A stretch of DNA of 64,000 nucleotides, taken from contig VUYT01000036.1 in NCBI GenBank assembly GCA_008802785.1, positions 1-64,000 of the forward strand. The letters are read 5' to 3'. Below the pieces are notes generated by a model that saw only the letters and a program-made list of their open reading frames with translations, did not search any database and was not told where the DNA came from. The position numbers were made by a program, and so were the translations under genes. Positions within the stretch are counted from its first letter, which is position 1, and every line of letters begins with the position of its first letter. Positions 11,079 to 22,928 of this stretch are shown one piece after another. The DNA is from Symmetrospora coprosmae. Lineage: Eukaryota > Basidiomycota > Cystobasidiomycetes > Symmetrosporaceae.

Positions 11079-13228
11079 ATGTCAAGCGACGACAACCAGC
11101 CATCCATGCCCCGCTTGGAGCGCTCCATCTCTGCAGCCACGGCCAGCGTCGACGTCCACGGCGGCCCGCCCGCGTCCACATTCCGGTGGAGCATCCTCGC
11201 CTGCAGGTTTGTGCGTGACGTCGGAGGGACGCCCATAGCATAGCCCAGCATCGAGGATTTTGGGCTGACCATCTCTGGAATCCATCACCCAGCTCGTCTG
11301 GGTCGTCTGGATCATCACACCCCTCTCGTGGCTCTACGTGTCCTGGTGGTTCCTCCTGCGCGCAGCATCTTCATCGTCACCTCCACGTGACTCGCCGCCC
11401 GTGCAGCTCTACCTGTCCAAAGCCCTCCTCCTCTACGCTGCTGTAGAGGTCCTCTTCTCGCTCTACTACAGATATCTCGTCCACGTCGCGCAGGCCCGCA
11501 CCTCGTCCCCGCCCCGCGTCCGCGCCTACATCCTCCAGACCCTGGCACGCGCGCTCGAAGATGGCATGAAGATGGAAGACCCCCAAGCCATCCAGAATGA
11601 CGACGCAGTGCACGAGAGTGGGACAACACTAGCGACAACGCGCCACCGCCGCCGCCGCCGAGCACCCACCTTCTCGAACGCAACCTTCAGCCGCCTGTCC
11701 TTCCTCGACAAGGACCAGCCTTTGGCCCAGAACGACCCACGCGCTGTCGATTGGCGTCAGGCTCACCGCTCCTGGTGGCTCGGTGCACGCTGGGAGGACC
11801 TCAAGCGGGACAACGCCCTCGAGTGGCTCGCATGGTCCTCGTACGGTATCCACCTAGAGGACGCCGTCCAGGAGTGGGAGGGTGAGGGCCGGCTCCCGAT
11901 ACCCACAGAGGCGCTCACCGCCGATGCCATCCTCGATGCCGACCCGGCAGCCGGTCCTGCTGCCGACCAGCATCATCCCGGCAAGCTGCCCTTCCTCTAC
12001 GAGCTACTCTACATGCTCGAGGCAAGGGCCGGCTATCAGCTCCCACCCGGCCGCGCACCGGGCCAGAGCATCCGCCTCCACCTCGACCCGGTCAAATCGA
12101 CATCGCGCCCTCTCATCAAATACCTCGTCACGAACTTGTTCAACTACCTCATGCACCAGCGGGTCTCTCGAGCCGGCTTTCAGAAATTCGACGACGGTGG
12201 CATCGAATATCTGCTCCGGATCCCAGCCGGCTGGGACGCACAAGCTCAATCAGGCAGCGCAGAGCTGCCCACCATGTTCATCCACGGCTTGGGAATGGGC
12301 CTGGCGCAATATGCGTCCATGGTCTCGTACTTTGAGCAGCACCCGATCCTCAAGCAGCGGCCCATCATCCTCCTCCTCCAGCCGCACATCAGCATGGCCC
12401 TCTTCCACCCGCAGCACCTCCGCTCACCCAACAAGGAAGGGACCACGCGCGGACTGCGCGCTCTCGTCGCCCGCTGGGGCTTTGAGAAGGGCATCACCGT
12501 CGTCAGCCACTCGAACGGGACCATTGTCCACGGCTGGCTCCTCAAGTCGTGTCCGGACCTCGTCAAGCGCTCATGCTTCGTCGACCCCGTCACGTTCTGT
12601 GCGTTCACGCACGGCACAAAAGACGCGTACGTGGAAGCGCTGACAGTCGTTGGTGTGCGGACTAGGTCTCTGGGAACCATTTATCGCGTACAACTTCCTC
12701 TATCGGAAACCACAGCGAGGGATCGAGCACCTCATGCGCTACTTTGTGGGCGAGGAGCTGGGCATTGCTCTGATGCTGCAGCGGCACTTTGACTGGAGCT
12801 CCAACATCCTTTGGGCCGAAGAGTCCGTTTTGCCATCTCACTCCCTCTTGCCTCTTTCCTTTCCTTCAGAGCGAGCAATGGCTGACTCGAAATCCGCCGC
12901 AGGATACCCAACGCACTCGACAACGACAAGACAGCCTACTTCCTGTCCGAGAAGGACGCCATCATGAACTCGCCCCGCACCGCGCGCTATTTGCGCGACC
13001 ACGGGGTCAGGCCTGTCGAGGAGGGTGGTAATCTGCGGATGCTGGCGGGGATGGCGCACGGTGGGTGCATGTGCAGCGCTCCTCGTTGAGAGGATATTGA
13101 CGCTGGCGTTCGTGATCACAGGTGAATCGCTCATCACGGGAGGGGCGGCTCTGCAGGATTTGGTGGACTGGCTTGCTCAAAGCCCGTCGCTGAAGCAGAA
13201 TGGGAAGGACGTCGGCGACGAAGCATAG
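11079..13228 (+). CDS. Membrane-anchored alpha/beta-hydrolase family protein
   Basis: Five exons (11079-11210, 11293-12598, 12666-12822, 12903-13060, 13122-13228) give 619 residues; introns are 82, 67, 80 and 61 nt. Residues about 45-90 hold hydrophobic segments (LVWVVWIITPLSWLYVSWW; LYLSKALLLYAAVEVLFSLY), so the protein is probably bound to a membrane. The hydrolase core starts near residue 380 with the oxyanion-type HGLGMGLAQYASMV. The nucleophile elbow is SHSNGT, with the second Ser/Asn-flanked position fitting the G-x-S-x-G-like turn, followed by DPVTFCLWEPFIAYNFLYR and, near the end, GMAHGESL, whose His is a likely catalytic residue. This set is typical of an uncharacterised fungal hydrolase family. 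The substrate is unknown; lipid or ester is a guess. The junction giving TFC/LWEP was chosen because it alone keeps frame with a GTGCGT donor. Confidence 0.85.
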
Positions 13229-13597
13229 ACTCAGACGTAGACAAGGACTTGAAGTTAGACGCAGTAGCAGCGAGAGTGTAGCTATAGCAAAAGATGCATA
13301 GATGCATGGGGTAAGTTAACTTAACTCCAAGCCGCCACGTGATGCCGTGTTTTGTGTGCAACTTGCTGGTTCCTCTCGCACCGATATCTGCCTTGAGACG
13401 CATACGCATACGAGGAGCTGCAGACGTCTGCACGCAGCTCATCGACGCTGCTGCTCCAGTGCGTCATCTCGCAGGATGTTCATCGTGAGTGGGAACAGCC
13501 ATTGCTGCAGTTAGCATGACGCCCTTGACTGACAATGCCACGTCTGCGCGGGCCCACGCTCACCGACAGATACGGAGCCGTGCGTCTAGGTTCCGCG
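13229..13597. other. Intergenic between hydrolase and VID27
   Basis: This is about 370 bases holding the hydrolase 3' flank and the VID27 promoter. An ATG at 13476 is followed at once by GTGAGT, so an upstream leader exon of VID27 is possible. No separate gene is seen. Confidence 0.45.
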
Positions 13598-16500
13598 ATG
13601 CTGCTAGCACGGCAGCGATGCTGCTTCATCTCCTGCATTGGTGCTGACGCGCGAGATCCGGTCCTGCCTGCACCTGGCCCTGACTGTCCGACACTGCCAC
13701 CAACCAGTCTGGGACAAGGTCGGCGCCCCCAGCACGGCGAAGGCCGAGCTGGCAAACCTCGATGGCTGCTTCTACCTCGTCCGCCCAACCGTCACCGTCA
13801 AGGGCGCAAAAGAGTGCCTGTGCGTGCGCCGTCTGTGTCGTGTCCGTGTTGCCGGGCGATGCTAATGCACCTCCATGCGGAGAGATCATGCAGCTTCCAG
13901 ACAGCTATTGCGTCCATCCGACGCACCTCGCAGCCGTTCCAGTTTGAGCTCGTCGTGAATACTGCCGTGACGGAGGAGGAGGCTCAGCTGTTGGATGAGG
14001 ATGCCGAAAGTAAGTCCGCCCGCTATTGAATGCAAACCTCTCCGCATAGAACTGACATCTGTTTGTTCACAGGCCTCGACGAGTACGTCTCGCTCATCGA
14101 CAGCCGGATGCGGCTGACCGTGCAGCCTGCAAGCGAAGCCGACTCGGACAAGCCGGGCGCCATGGCCCTCACCTGGCTCGACCTGGCAGGCGAGGAAGAG
14201 GACGCCTTCCTCTTTGTCGTCGAAGGCGCGACGGAAGAGGCTATCGCGCAGTTCGAGCTCACAATGTACCGTTGCATGTGGGAGCGCGACAATAACCGCG
14301 ACTCGCGCGATGTCAAGCCGGACGATCTGCTGCCATACAGGTGTGTAGGGAGGCATACTCGCTAGCTTGCACCGAAATGTCCCGGAGGACGAAGCTCATG
14401 CTTGTGCGCACTGGCAGGATTCCTGTCGCGGGACCGCGCAAGTCAGCCGCATTGGCCGATACGCCTTTAGCACCCTCTTCTCCCATCCCTTCCAGCGCGG
14501 AGCCGACGCCATCGCGAAAGGGCAAGCAGCCGCTCTTTAGGGCTCCTTCTCCATCTTCCTCCGACGATGATGTCGCCAACGAGCTCACCGCAGCCATCGC
14601 CAATCTCAAGGTGGCCAATGCGGCGAGTGCGACGCCGAACGCTCACGATCACCCCTTCTCCAGTACCACACCTTCCAAGGCAGATCGACGGGTCAGCACC
14701 GGGTCCACCCGCTCGCCATACTCTGCACCAGAGGCGGCTGGCTACCCGGACGTAGCCGAATTGGCAAAGCAGGAAGAGGAAGAGTTGGATGTAGCTGTGC
14801 AGCAGTTGGAGGCGGCGAGCGCCCCGGTTGAGCAAGCCGAGGCACCGGGGACAGCAGAGGACAAACCACAGCCGGAAGAAGAGGCGCCCACCGGACCAAC
14901 CCTGGACGACATTACGAGGGCTACCCTCGACCCGCCTGACAACCGCCAGCTCGTCTTTTCCGAGAAGTGCGACATCAACATTTACGACCAGGCGACGGGC
15001 ATGTTTATGCAGCAAGAGGCGGGCGTAGCGGCGTCTCTCTGGCTCGTCAAGAATGCGCAGTACTCCTGTACGCGTGCAGCAGTGCCAGACAGGACGGAGA
15101 GAGAAGTGCACTGACCCTGTCCCGATGTCCGTCAGGCTGGCTCTCTGTCGCAGGCAACAACGGCTTCACCTGGCTCAGCACGCCGGTCGATAGTAGCCTG
15201 CCCTTGCACTTCGAGGAGCAGCATCTCTCCGTCATCATTTCGTTCAGCAACAAGCGGACCAAGCAGAACTTTACCTGGCTGCTGCGTTGTCCTGAGCCAG
15301 AAGTGTACCACCGAATGAACGACGCATTCGTGAAGGGCGTCTTTGAGTCGACCAACGGCATCGGCGCCTGGTCCAAGCTCAAGCCTGATGAGCAGAGGTA
15401 CAATGCCGACATGTACCGGGATGATGTTGAGATGGTCGATGCAGAGCCGTATGAGGCGTCGGATGACGAGGAAGATCAGGAGGCGCTGGCGGACGAGAGG
15501 CGGCAACAGGAGGGCCGCGAGTTTGGCGAGGAGGAGCTATACCCGGAAGAAGAAGGCGATGAAGAAGAGGATGAGTCGGAGGATGACGAATCGGAAGAAC
15601 AGGTGTCGGGCCGGAAGCAGACCAAGAACTCCCTTCTCGCTGTCGGGTACAAAGGCATGTCCTTCGTCGTGCGGGGTGACATGATTGGCGTATTTGAGAA
15701 TCAGAAGGGGACTGGGAAGAAGCTCAAGGTGGGTAGATCGGCCGTTGGCGATCTGCAGATGCACATTGTCTGACTCTGCGTTCTCCTGACAGTTCATGAC
15801 CAACATTGCGGGCATTGCACGGCCTGGCTCGCAGAGTACATTTGTGCCGAATAAGGTCATGCTGCATGATCAGGATACGACCATGATCCTGTCGGACCCG
15901 CTCAACTCGAAGTCGCTCTACCGGCTGGACCTGACGACAGGCAAGGTAGTGGACGAGTGGAAGGTTTCCGACAACCTGAACGTCAACAATTTTATCCCAG
16001 ACAGCAAGTATGCGCAGACGACGCAGCAGCAGACATTCATCGGGACGTCGCACAACGGCATCTTCCGGATCGATCCACGCCTGTCAGGCAGCAAGCTCGT
16101 CGACTCTGAGTACAAGCAGTACGCTTCAAAGAACGACTTTTCGGCCGCAGCGACGACAGACAGCGGACGCCTGGCTGTCGCCAGCAACAAGGGCGAAATC
16201 CGCCTGTTTGATGCCATTGGCAAGAACGCAAAAACTGCCCTGCCAGCTATGGGCGCGCCCATCATCGGCGTGGATGTATCTGCAGATGGACGCTACGTTA
16301 TTGCGACGACACAGACGTACCTTCTCTTCATCGACACCAAGATCAGGGAGGGTCGGTACACTGGGCAGTCAGGATGTGGGTCGGATCCGAACAACAGCTT
16401 GGAACTTCGCCGTGCTGACGACCCGTTACCCACAGTCGATCGCAGCTTCCCTGCAGACGCCAAGCCCAAACCCATACGTCTCGAGCTCAAGGCCGAGCAC

Positions 16501-16946
16501 CTTGACTACATCGGAGGCAGCCTCAGCTTCACGCCAGCGAAGTGCGTCACTGGCAATGCTCCTTGCTTGCGCCATATTGGCACTGAGCTAACTACGAGCG
16601 AGGGTCCCGCAGGTTCAACATGGGTGTTGGAGAACTCGAAAAGACCATCGTCACATCGACTGGGCCATTTGTCGTCGCCTTCAACTTCCGCAGCGTCAAG
16701 GCTGGCAAGTGCGGCAAGAACTCCGAGTACAAGATCAAGCGGTACGACGACACCGTCGTCGCCGACAACTTCCGCTTCGGTGACGACCGCGAGATTGTCG
16801 TCACAATGCCTAACGACCTGCGGATGGAGGCCAAGTCGCAGCTGCAGGCGCCATCGAGGAAATCCCTTGCTCCCAGCTATACGCCGAGAGCGTCTACGTC
16901 TGGCATCCGCAGGACCAACATCATCAAGCAGTGGGAGGAGGAATGA
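13598..16946 (+). CDS. VID27: VID27 family protein
   Basis: Nine exons (13598-13640, 13708-13819, 13894-14009, 14073-14340, 14418-15067, 15136-15728, 15793-16375, 16436-16541, 16613-16946) give 934 residues. The first exon is the least certain; starts at 13535 or 13476 are possible. The N-terminal part (LDGCFYLVRPTVTVKGAKEC, IASIRRTSQPFQFELVV) is the PH-like Vid27 N-domain. A Ser/Pro-rich linker follows, then a middle domain (CWLSVAGNNGFTWLSTPVD) and an acidic Asp/Glu tract near residues 570-610. The C-terminal WD40-like Vid27 propeller has NIAGIARPGSQSTFVPNKVM, LFIDTKIREGRYTGQSGFD and YKIKRYDDTVVADNFRFG. Yeast Vid27 was found through vacuolar import and degradation of fructose-1,6-bisphosphatase, but its molecular role is not settled. 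Length is somewhat above the yeast protein because of the linkers. Confidence 0.92.
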
Positions 16947-17333
16947 GGGTCCGGCTAGGCTTTGTGTGGTATCGGTTCCTCTGCTCTTCTGTTACCTGCT
17001 CCAGGAGCATACACGTCCGCACAGGTTGTCTGATGGTCCAGATCACACCTTACGCCATGGTTGTAGTTCGTACCTCGAGAAGACCATGTGCCTGCTCTTA
17101 GCATGTTGTGAGAGCGTGCTCTTCTGCGTCTATCCTTACGTTGATATTGAATGTGCTCGAGGAGCTTCGCGGCTCTCCGCCGCGGGTGCCGCGGGTGCGG
17201 GGACTGTTAGGGGATCTCCATCCGGCCTCCACAGCTCTGCTGAGTTCCGCTTCGAACGCCAAACGAAAGCTGGCAGACAACGTTTGAAGCGGAATCCGTC
17301 ACCGGACGCACTGTGACTGCAATTGCGAGCAGC
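16947..17333. other. Intergenic between VID27 and the HPP gene
   Basis: About 390 bases, with a GC-rich inverted run (gcggctctccgccgcgggtgccgcgggtgcgg) near 17168-17200. No gene is seen. Confidence 0.45.
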
Positions 17334-18668
17334 ATGGGGGCAGAGGCCGCACCCCGCCCGCCACCGCCAGCCGTGCCATCACCCAAAGTCGCAGTCCACG
17401 AACGGCCGCGCACTGCTGCGCCTGCAAGACTCGACCAGAGCGCAGCCAGGAGCGCTCCATCGCAGACTCAAGCTCCAGCCGTACGGCCAAGGTACAAGGT
17501 CGCCCAGGACTGTCGGAAAAAGCTGCCGTCCTTCCTGCGGAGATGGACCGGATATAGACCGCCAGACGACGCCAAACCGCCTCACAAGCCTTTGCCATTC
17601 CCTCCATTCACCTGGCTTGCCAAGCTCCCGCTCAAGTACGAAACGTGGATTCTGTCCACCATTGGCGCGTTTGTCGGGATCGCCCTGCTCGAAGTTATCA
17701 TTTCCGCCGCTTTCCCAAACGACGGCACGATCCTCATCGGTGCGCTTTCCACCATTTCCGCTCGTCTTTCGTCCATCTGACGCATGAGTGTCACTGAAAT
17801 CGCCCCCACGCGCAGTGGCATCGTTCGGAGCAAGCGCCGTCCTCTGCTTCGGCACCATCGAGTCGCCGCTCGCCCAGCCGCGGCACGTCATCGGCGGACA
17901 GGTCTTCAGCTGCGTCCTCTCGGTCGCGCTCACTCGTCTATTCAGGAAGGCGTCTGGCTACGAGCTGAGCGACGTCGTCATTCCTGGCGAGTTAAATCAT
18001 GTCGTCTGGATCAACGGAGCGCTCTGCATGGCGCTCTCGCTGCTACTCATGCAAATCACCGGGACCGTTCATCCACCGTGCGTGCCTTGCGGTCTGTGCA
18101 TCTCGACATTGCTCTGCTCAGCTGATCTGATACTTCCTCCAGAGGCGGAGCGACGGCACTGATCGCATCGGTGCAGCCAGCAGCGGTCGCCATGTCCTGG
18201 CGTCTTATTTACGTTGTCCTCATCCAGTCGCTCATCATGACCGTCTGGGCGTGCATCATCAATGTAAGTATTTCAATGGCACCGTTTGTCTGGCGTCATG
18301 TCCTGACTGCCATTCTGACTTTGCGGCCCTCACAGAACGTCGGGAGACGCCGATACCCAACATACTGGTTCAGCGGAACGCATAGCTTTGTCCGGCCTCC
18401 AGTAAAGGATGAGCCCGCCAATGCCCCTCAAGAGAAAAAGCCACTGACAGTCGACCAGTCAGCGATGGCAGCTGAAGAAGGCAGGAGTGCGAGCATGAGC
18501 ATGGCGGATGGGCAGGGGGTCGGTGGCGAGCAGGAAGATGCGCCGCGAGCAAGTGGCTTTGCAGGACAGGGCTTTGCCAACGGCAGCGGACAGCCATATG
18601 GACAAGACACGACGGACATGAATGCCAGGGCGACTCTCTATTGCAGCCGAAACGCACCGCACATTTGA
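17334..18668 (+). CDS. HPP family integral membrane protein
   Basis: Four exons (17334-17739, 17816-18077, 18143-18263, 18336-18668) give 373 residues; introns are 76, 65 and 72 nt. After a Pro/Ala-rich cytosolic N-terminus of about 100 residues come four or so membrane spans: YETWILSTIGAFVGIALLEV, ASFGASAVLCFG, VVWINGALCMALSLLLMQI and LIYVVLIQSLIMTVWACIIN. The HPP hallmark TVHPPGGATALIA is intact, as is the ESPLAQPRHVIGG loop. The C-terminal 110 residues are hydrophilic and Gln/Gly-rich. Plant and cyanobacterial HPP proteins have been linked to nitrite transport; fungal members are uncharacterised, so substrate is left open. The third intron is a multiple of three without stops, so retaining it would add 24 residues. 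The tail faces MCM10 tail-to-tail, 61 bp apart. Confidence 0.92.
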
Positions 18669-18729
18669 TGTGAAGGTCAAGGCGAGGACAGCGTGTACTC
18701 CAAATCAGCATCAGCATCTCGGCCGGCAT

Positions 18730-21700
18730 CTAATCCATCTCTATCGATACAGGCGCCTCTATCTCGAGGTCGCTATCATCATCGCTCCTCGTGTTGTGCT
18801 CGCCTCCACCGTATTCGCCATTGTCCTCCTCGTCCGAGCTAAACAAGAACCCGCCCGAGTCCTGTTTACTATCGGTCGCGTCCGTGTGCAGAGATGAATT
18901 GGAGCGCTTGACCGCCTCCTGGATGTCAAGCTCGTCCCAGTCATCGGCAGTCTCGAGGGCGTCTCGCTTTTTCAGCGCATCCGGCACGACGACACCAGAG
19001 CGGATCTTCTTCTTGCCTGGCAAGGGACCCAGCTTTGGCGCAGCTCGCGAGGTGCCGCCGGACAGTGCTTGCAGAGCTTCGAGCTGGTTGACAGTGCCAG
19101 AAATAGAGCCGAAGACGTCAGCATACTGATATAAAGGCGCTGGCCAGCCAATCCTCTAATTTACCTTCTTCTGCTGGCTTTTGGCTGCCCGAGACGATGA
19201 GCCCGCGCTTTCTCCTAGCAGAGAAGGGTCCCACCCAATCTTCCTGACTGCCTGCACGTCAAACACCCTCTTCCGCTTAGGTTCGGCAACGTCCATTGCC
19301 GCCATCCGGTCATCCTCCCCAGACGCGGTTTGGGAGCTTGACGTACGGGCAGGTGCAGCTGTCCTTGCGGAAGCCACTGGTGCCTTTCCGTTCTTGACGA
19401 GGTACTTTGCGCCAAGGCTCTTCCCTCCGTCGCGCCGGAGCATATCGCGCATGTCTGCCTCCTCCCTCGCGCGTTTCGCAGCGCGCTCCTTAGATGAGAG
19501 CGCCGAGTTGCCATCGCGAGCCATGTCGCCCGATCCGGCAGGAGCATCAACGAAGCGCTGCGCGCCAGACTGCGGGCGGGGCGCCCCTCCTCGCCCGCTC
19601 AGCACGCCCGCCACGCGTCCTGCCGGCCCACCGCGGCTGCCCATGCCCACGACGTACGTGCGCAGGCCGTCGTGCGTCTGTCGCCCGCCATCGCCGCGGG
19701 GCAGGAGGCCGGTCCGCGTGAATGGGTCGTATGCCTGTGCGGCTGAGCCAGTACCTGCGCGGTGCTGCCCGAAGGTGGGCGGCTTGTCGACGGTTGACGG
19801 AGGCACGTTGTACATGTTGGGAATCCCTTTGCGGATCAGGTCGCGGTCGTACATCGAGATCGTGCTCATCCCGCCCGTGCTGCATGAGGAGAGGAGCCAA
19901 AGGGTGTCAGAGCGGGAGAGGGCACGCAGCTGCGCTCCAGCAGATGCCAGAGCGTTCGCTCACCCAGCAAAGAACTCTGCCCGCCCGGCCCGGCGAGTCT
20001 TGACGGCCTGCTGGACATGCCAGTCGCACGCGTCTGCCACACGCCTGAGCATGAAGAAAAGGAGCCGGCAGGGTCAGCATCGCGCCCCTAGTCTGCAAAT
20101 GCAAGCCAAGCGCAACCGCACTTACTTGTCGCACCACTGCCCGCACAGCTTGCCATCCCGCTTCTTGGCCTGGCAAGAGCCCAAATCCTCCGAGCGACCA
20201 ATGACAATGATGGAATCGGCGCTCTCGGGCGTCAATGACAAGATGTTGGCGTTCGGGTTGGCATTGCCAGCTGGACCCTATTGGGTGCCTCGACCGGTAT
20301 CAGTGGACAGAGCTGCGCACGCATTGCCGTCACGCTAGAGACGGCACGCACCTGCCAAGGCTTCATAATCCTGGGATTCAAGATCGCGACGACGGTCCCG
20401 TCGCGTTCCTTCCAGAATTTCTCGTATGCACCTCCGGAGCCCCCGCGAAAGTCCGTCCTCACGGGCGCGCGTGCGCCATTCCGGGCGGGGCCGTCGGCGT
20501 CCTTGCGCTCCTTGCGTACGCGCACCCCAGTCGACGTGACAAACTCGTCCCCGGACCCGTCATCGGCCTCCGCGCGCTGCTTGAGCGTCGTCCGCGCCGG
20601 GTCGGCCTCGAAGAGGCGCAGGTGGAGCACGCCCTGCCCGCCCCCTGCGTTGCGCTTGCCGAGGTCTAGCAGCTTGAACGTCACGTACCGCTTCTTGGCT
20701 TTTTGCGCCTGCGCCTGGGCGAGCGCATGCGTGTCGGCCGCGTCCTCGCCGAAATCGTCCGGGTCGGCCGTGAGGTCAATCTCGTCGTCGCTGTGCGCGC
20801 CGGCCTGGAGCAGTGCGTCGTCCGCGTCCGACATTGCACCCGCACCCCCACCTCCAGCCTGTGCGAGCTTCCGCCGGCGTTCTTGCGCCTCGCGCACTTT
20901 CTTCTGCTTCTCGCGCTGAGCTGCGCGCTTCCGCTCCGCCTCGATCTGCCCAGCTGAAGGTCCCGGTCCTCCTGCGCCGCCCGTGGTCCGAATCTCGGAC
21001 TTGTCGGCCAGCACGCCAATGACGATCCAGTCGCCCTCGAGGGGGACCTCGTAGTCCATCCCGCCCTTTGACGGGCGGACGAGCGAGTACAGCAGCTCGG
21101 GCGAGACGTGGTACCGGTCCGAGAGGTGTTCTTGCAGCTCGTCGTGGGGCAGCGTGCGCTCTCTGGGGATCACGCGGCATCAGGAAGGGGTTCGCCATCC
21201 AGGCATGATGCGCAGAGCAGGCCCGCCCACCTGAGCCGGATCTGGCTGTTGGGCTCGACCCTGTTCCACAGCGGGTCGTCATGAAACGCGTTGAACTGCT
21301 TGGGCCCTAGCTCGAGTCGGTGTACCAGAGCGAGATTGTCATCTCGTTCATTGCCTATGGCCTTGTATTGCTCCTCGTTCGGTTGTTCGTCTGGCTGAGC
21401 GCGCTGCTTGCCCTTTTTTGTGGCGGCAACGGCGCCGGCGGATGCAGACCCGTTATCCGTTGCAGTGGGGCGCTTGGCTGCGCCAGACTTGAAGTCGGTC
21501 GAGCGCACAAAGGCGCGCTTCGCATCTGCCTGCTTGAGGCGGTTCCTGATGTGGTCCATGTCGCCGATGAGGCTCGAGTCGTCTGTTTACGCGTGCGGGT
21601 GCGTGCGAATGCGGGATGCAAGATCAGCTTGGAGGATCGGTGCCATGGCAGCAGGATGGATGAGCGCAAGGCGCACGCTGGTCGTGCTGAGGTGGAAGGC

Positions 21701-22061
21701 GGTCTGCAGGCTGTCGCTGCTGCTGTCTGTGTTGCTGTTCGGACGTCTTCGATGTGGATGGCGCGGGACCCGTAAAGAGCTTCCTCCCAGCTTCGACACG
21801 GCGCCCGTTCGCGTCGACAACTTTGCGCTCTGGGGAGCAGAGTGACAGCAGATGAGTCGCGGTCATGCCATCCTGCACAATGCCCCTCCGCGCACTCTTC
21901 TTTGCAGGGGACGGGCTGGCCCCGACGAGGATGCTGGTGCTCGCCTGCGCGTCTGTCGCTGTTGCTGCACCGGACGTGGACGCCCTCGCCCTCTTTGCAG
22001 CGAGCAATGCGTCCCGCTGCGCCTCGAGCTGCGCCAGCTGCGCCTCGATATCGTCGTCCAT
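18730..22061 (-). CDS. MCM10: DNA replication factor Mcm10
   Basis: Seven exons (21677-22061, 21231-21582, 20352-21162, 20126-20277, 19964-20044, 19165-19879, and 18730 to 19083 or 19125) give 949 or 963 residues. The start at MDDDIEAQLAQLEAQRDALL begins an N-terminal coiled coil. The OB-fold is in exons 2-3 (RTLPHDELQEHL, DWIVIGVLADKSEI, KKRYVTFKLLDLGKR), with an Ala/Lys-rich insert of about 90 residues. The primase-type zinc finger follows: CQAKKRDGKLCGQWCDK then ACDWHV, so the CCCH ligands are intact. The conserved MYDRDLIRKGIPNMYN follows. The acidic tail ends DLEIEAPVSIEMD. Mcm10 binds the CMG helicase and DNA polymerase alpha at origin firing. Two 3' splice sites are possible for the last intron (39 or 81 nt); the longer contains TGCTGAC. 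An ACGCGT box lies 98 bp upstream of the start. Confidence 0.93.
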
Positions 22062-22158
22062 CTTCGCTGCGTCGCGCTCTGATATGTCCCTGAACGTGCT
22101 GTTGTGAGAGCGAAGGCAAGCCCGCACGGTTGACGGTCGACACCACAACCCCCCACAG

Positions 22159-22164
22159 ACGCGT
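22159..22164. promoter_or_regulatory. Candidate MCB box (ACGCGT) upstream of MCM10
   Basis: An exact ACGCGT lies 98 bp upstream of the MCM10 start. Replication genes are classical MBF targets in yeasts. The MBF DNA-binding subunit is encoded 12 kb away in this window. Confidence 0.42.
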
Positions 22165-22928
22165 CCGAGCTGGCCCGGTAAAAGGCGAGTCGCCACGGCG
22201 ATATCGGAGGAGAAGGCGGACAGCACATACTAGTACTGCACCGATGTACATGTATTCTGACTGTCTGGCATGGGGTAGATGCACGCAGAGGAGATGGTGC
22301 ACTTGCCTGAGTTGAGCCTGATGGCGGTCAAGGCGGTGCCTGCCGTGCACAAAAACAGCCAGCACATGTGCCTGTGCATTTATTTCCAGTCGTCCGCATC
22401 CCAATTCCCCATTCGCTTCGCCCTTTTGCAATACATCTGTATGACAAGCAGCATGGCGCTTTGGATTCGAGCGCGTTCGAATGCACTCAGTACTGTGTAT
22501 ACTCCCGGCTCATGCGGCATCAGCATCTGCCTGGCTGCAAGAGGGAGGATCGCCGTCATCTGCGCATGCGGGGGCCGGGCCGCTGACAGCTCCGGGGTGA
22601 AAGGCAACAACGACACGCAGCCAACACAGAGCAGGGAGGAGGAACATGTACATGTACAATACAGTACAGTACAGCTGTCCAACTGAACATTATACTGGAG
22701 TTGAGCCACAAAACACGCAAAGCGACGGTGCTTGCAGTGCATCTTTCAAGGGCCGTCAGCATCCCCCCTGTGCCTGGCCTGGTGACGTCCAGAGGTGATC
22801 GCCAAATCCGCCTGGAGGCGAGCAAGCAGCCCCTTCGCCAGAGGGAGAGCCACTCTCTGCTTCCTCCCCACCCAGGGATCCCTTCGCTTCGATATCCTGA
22901 CAACTACGCATTACCTCACACACGCAGC
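22165..22928. promoter_or_regulatory. Divergent promoter region, MCM10 / ISH1-like
   Basis: The gap between the two start codons is 867 bp. The stretch near 22645-22675 holds acatgtacatgtacaat and acagtacagtac repeats. CCCCT stress-type pentamers occur near 22765 and 22830. A TGACGT core is at 22783-22788. No gene is seen. Confidence 0.5.
22783..22788. promoter_or_regulatory. Candidate CRE core (TGACGT) of the ISH1-like gene
   Basis: TGACGT followed by CC lies 141 bp before the ISH1-like start. In fission yeast the stress MAPK acts on ish1 through Atf1, which binds TGACGT cores. Motif plus position only. Confidence 0.35.
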
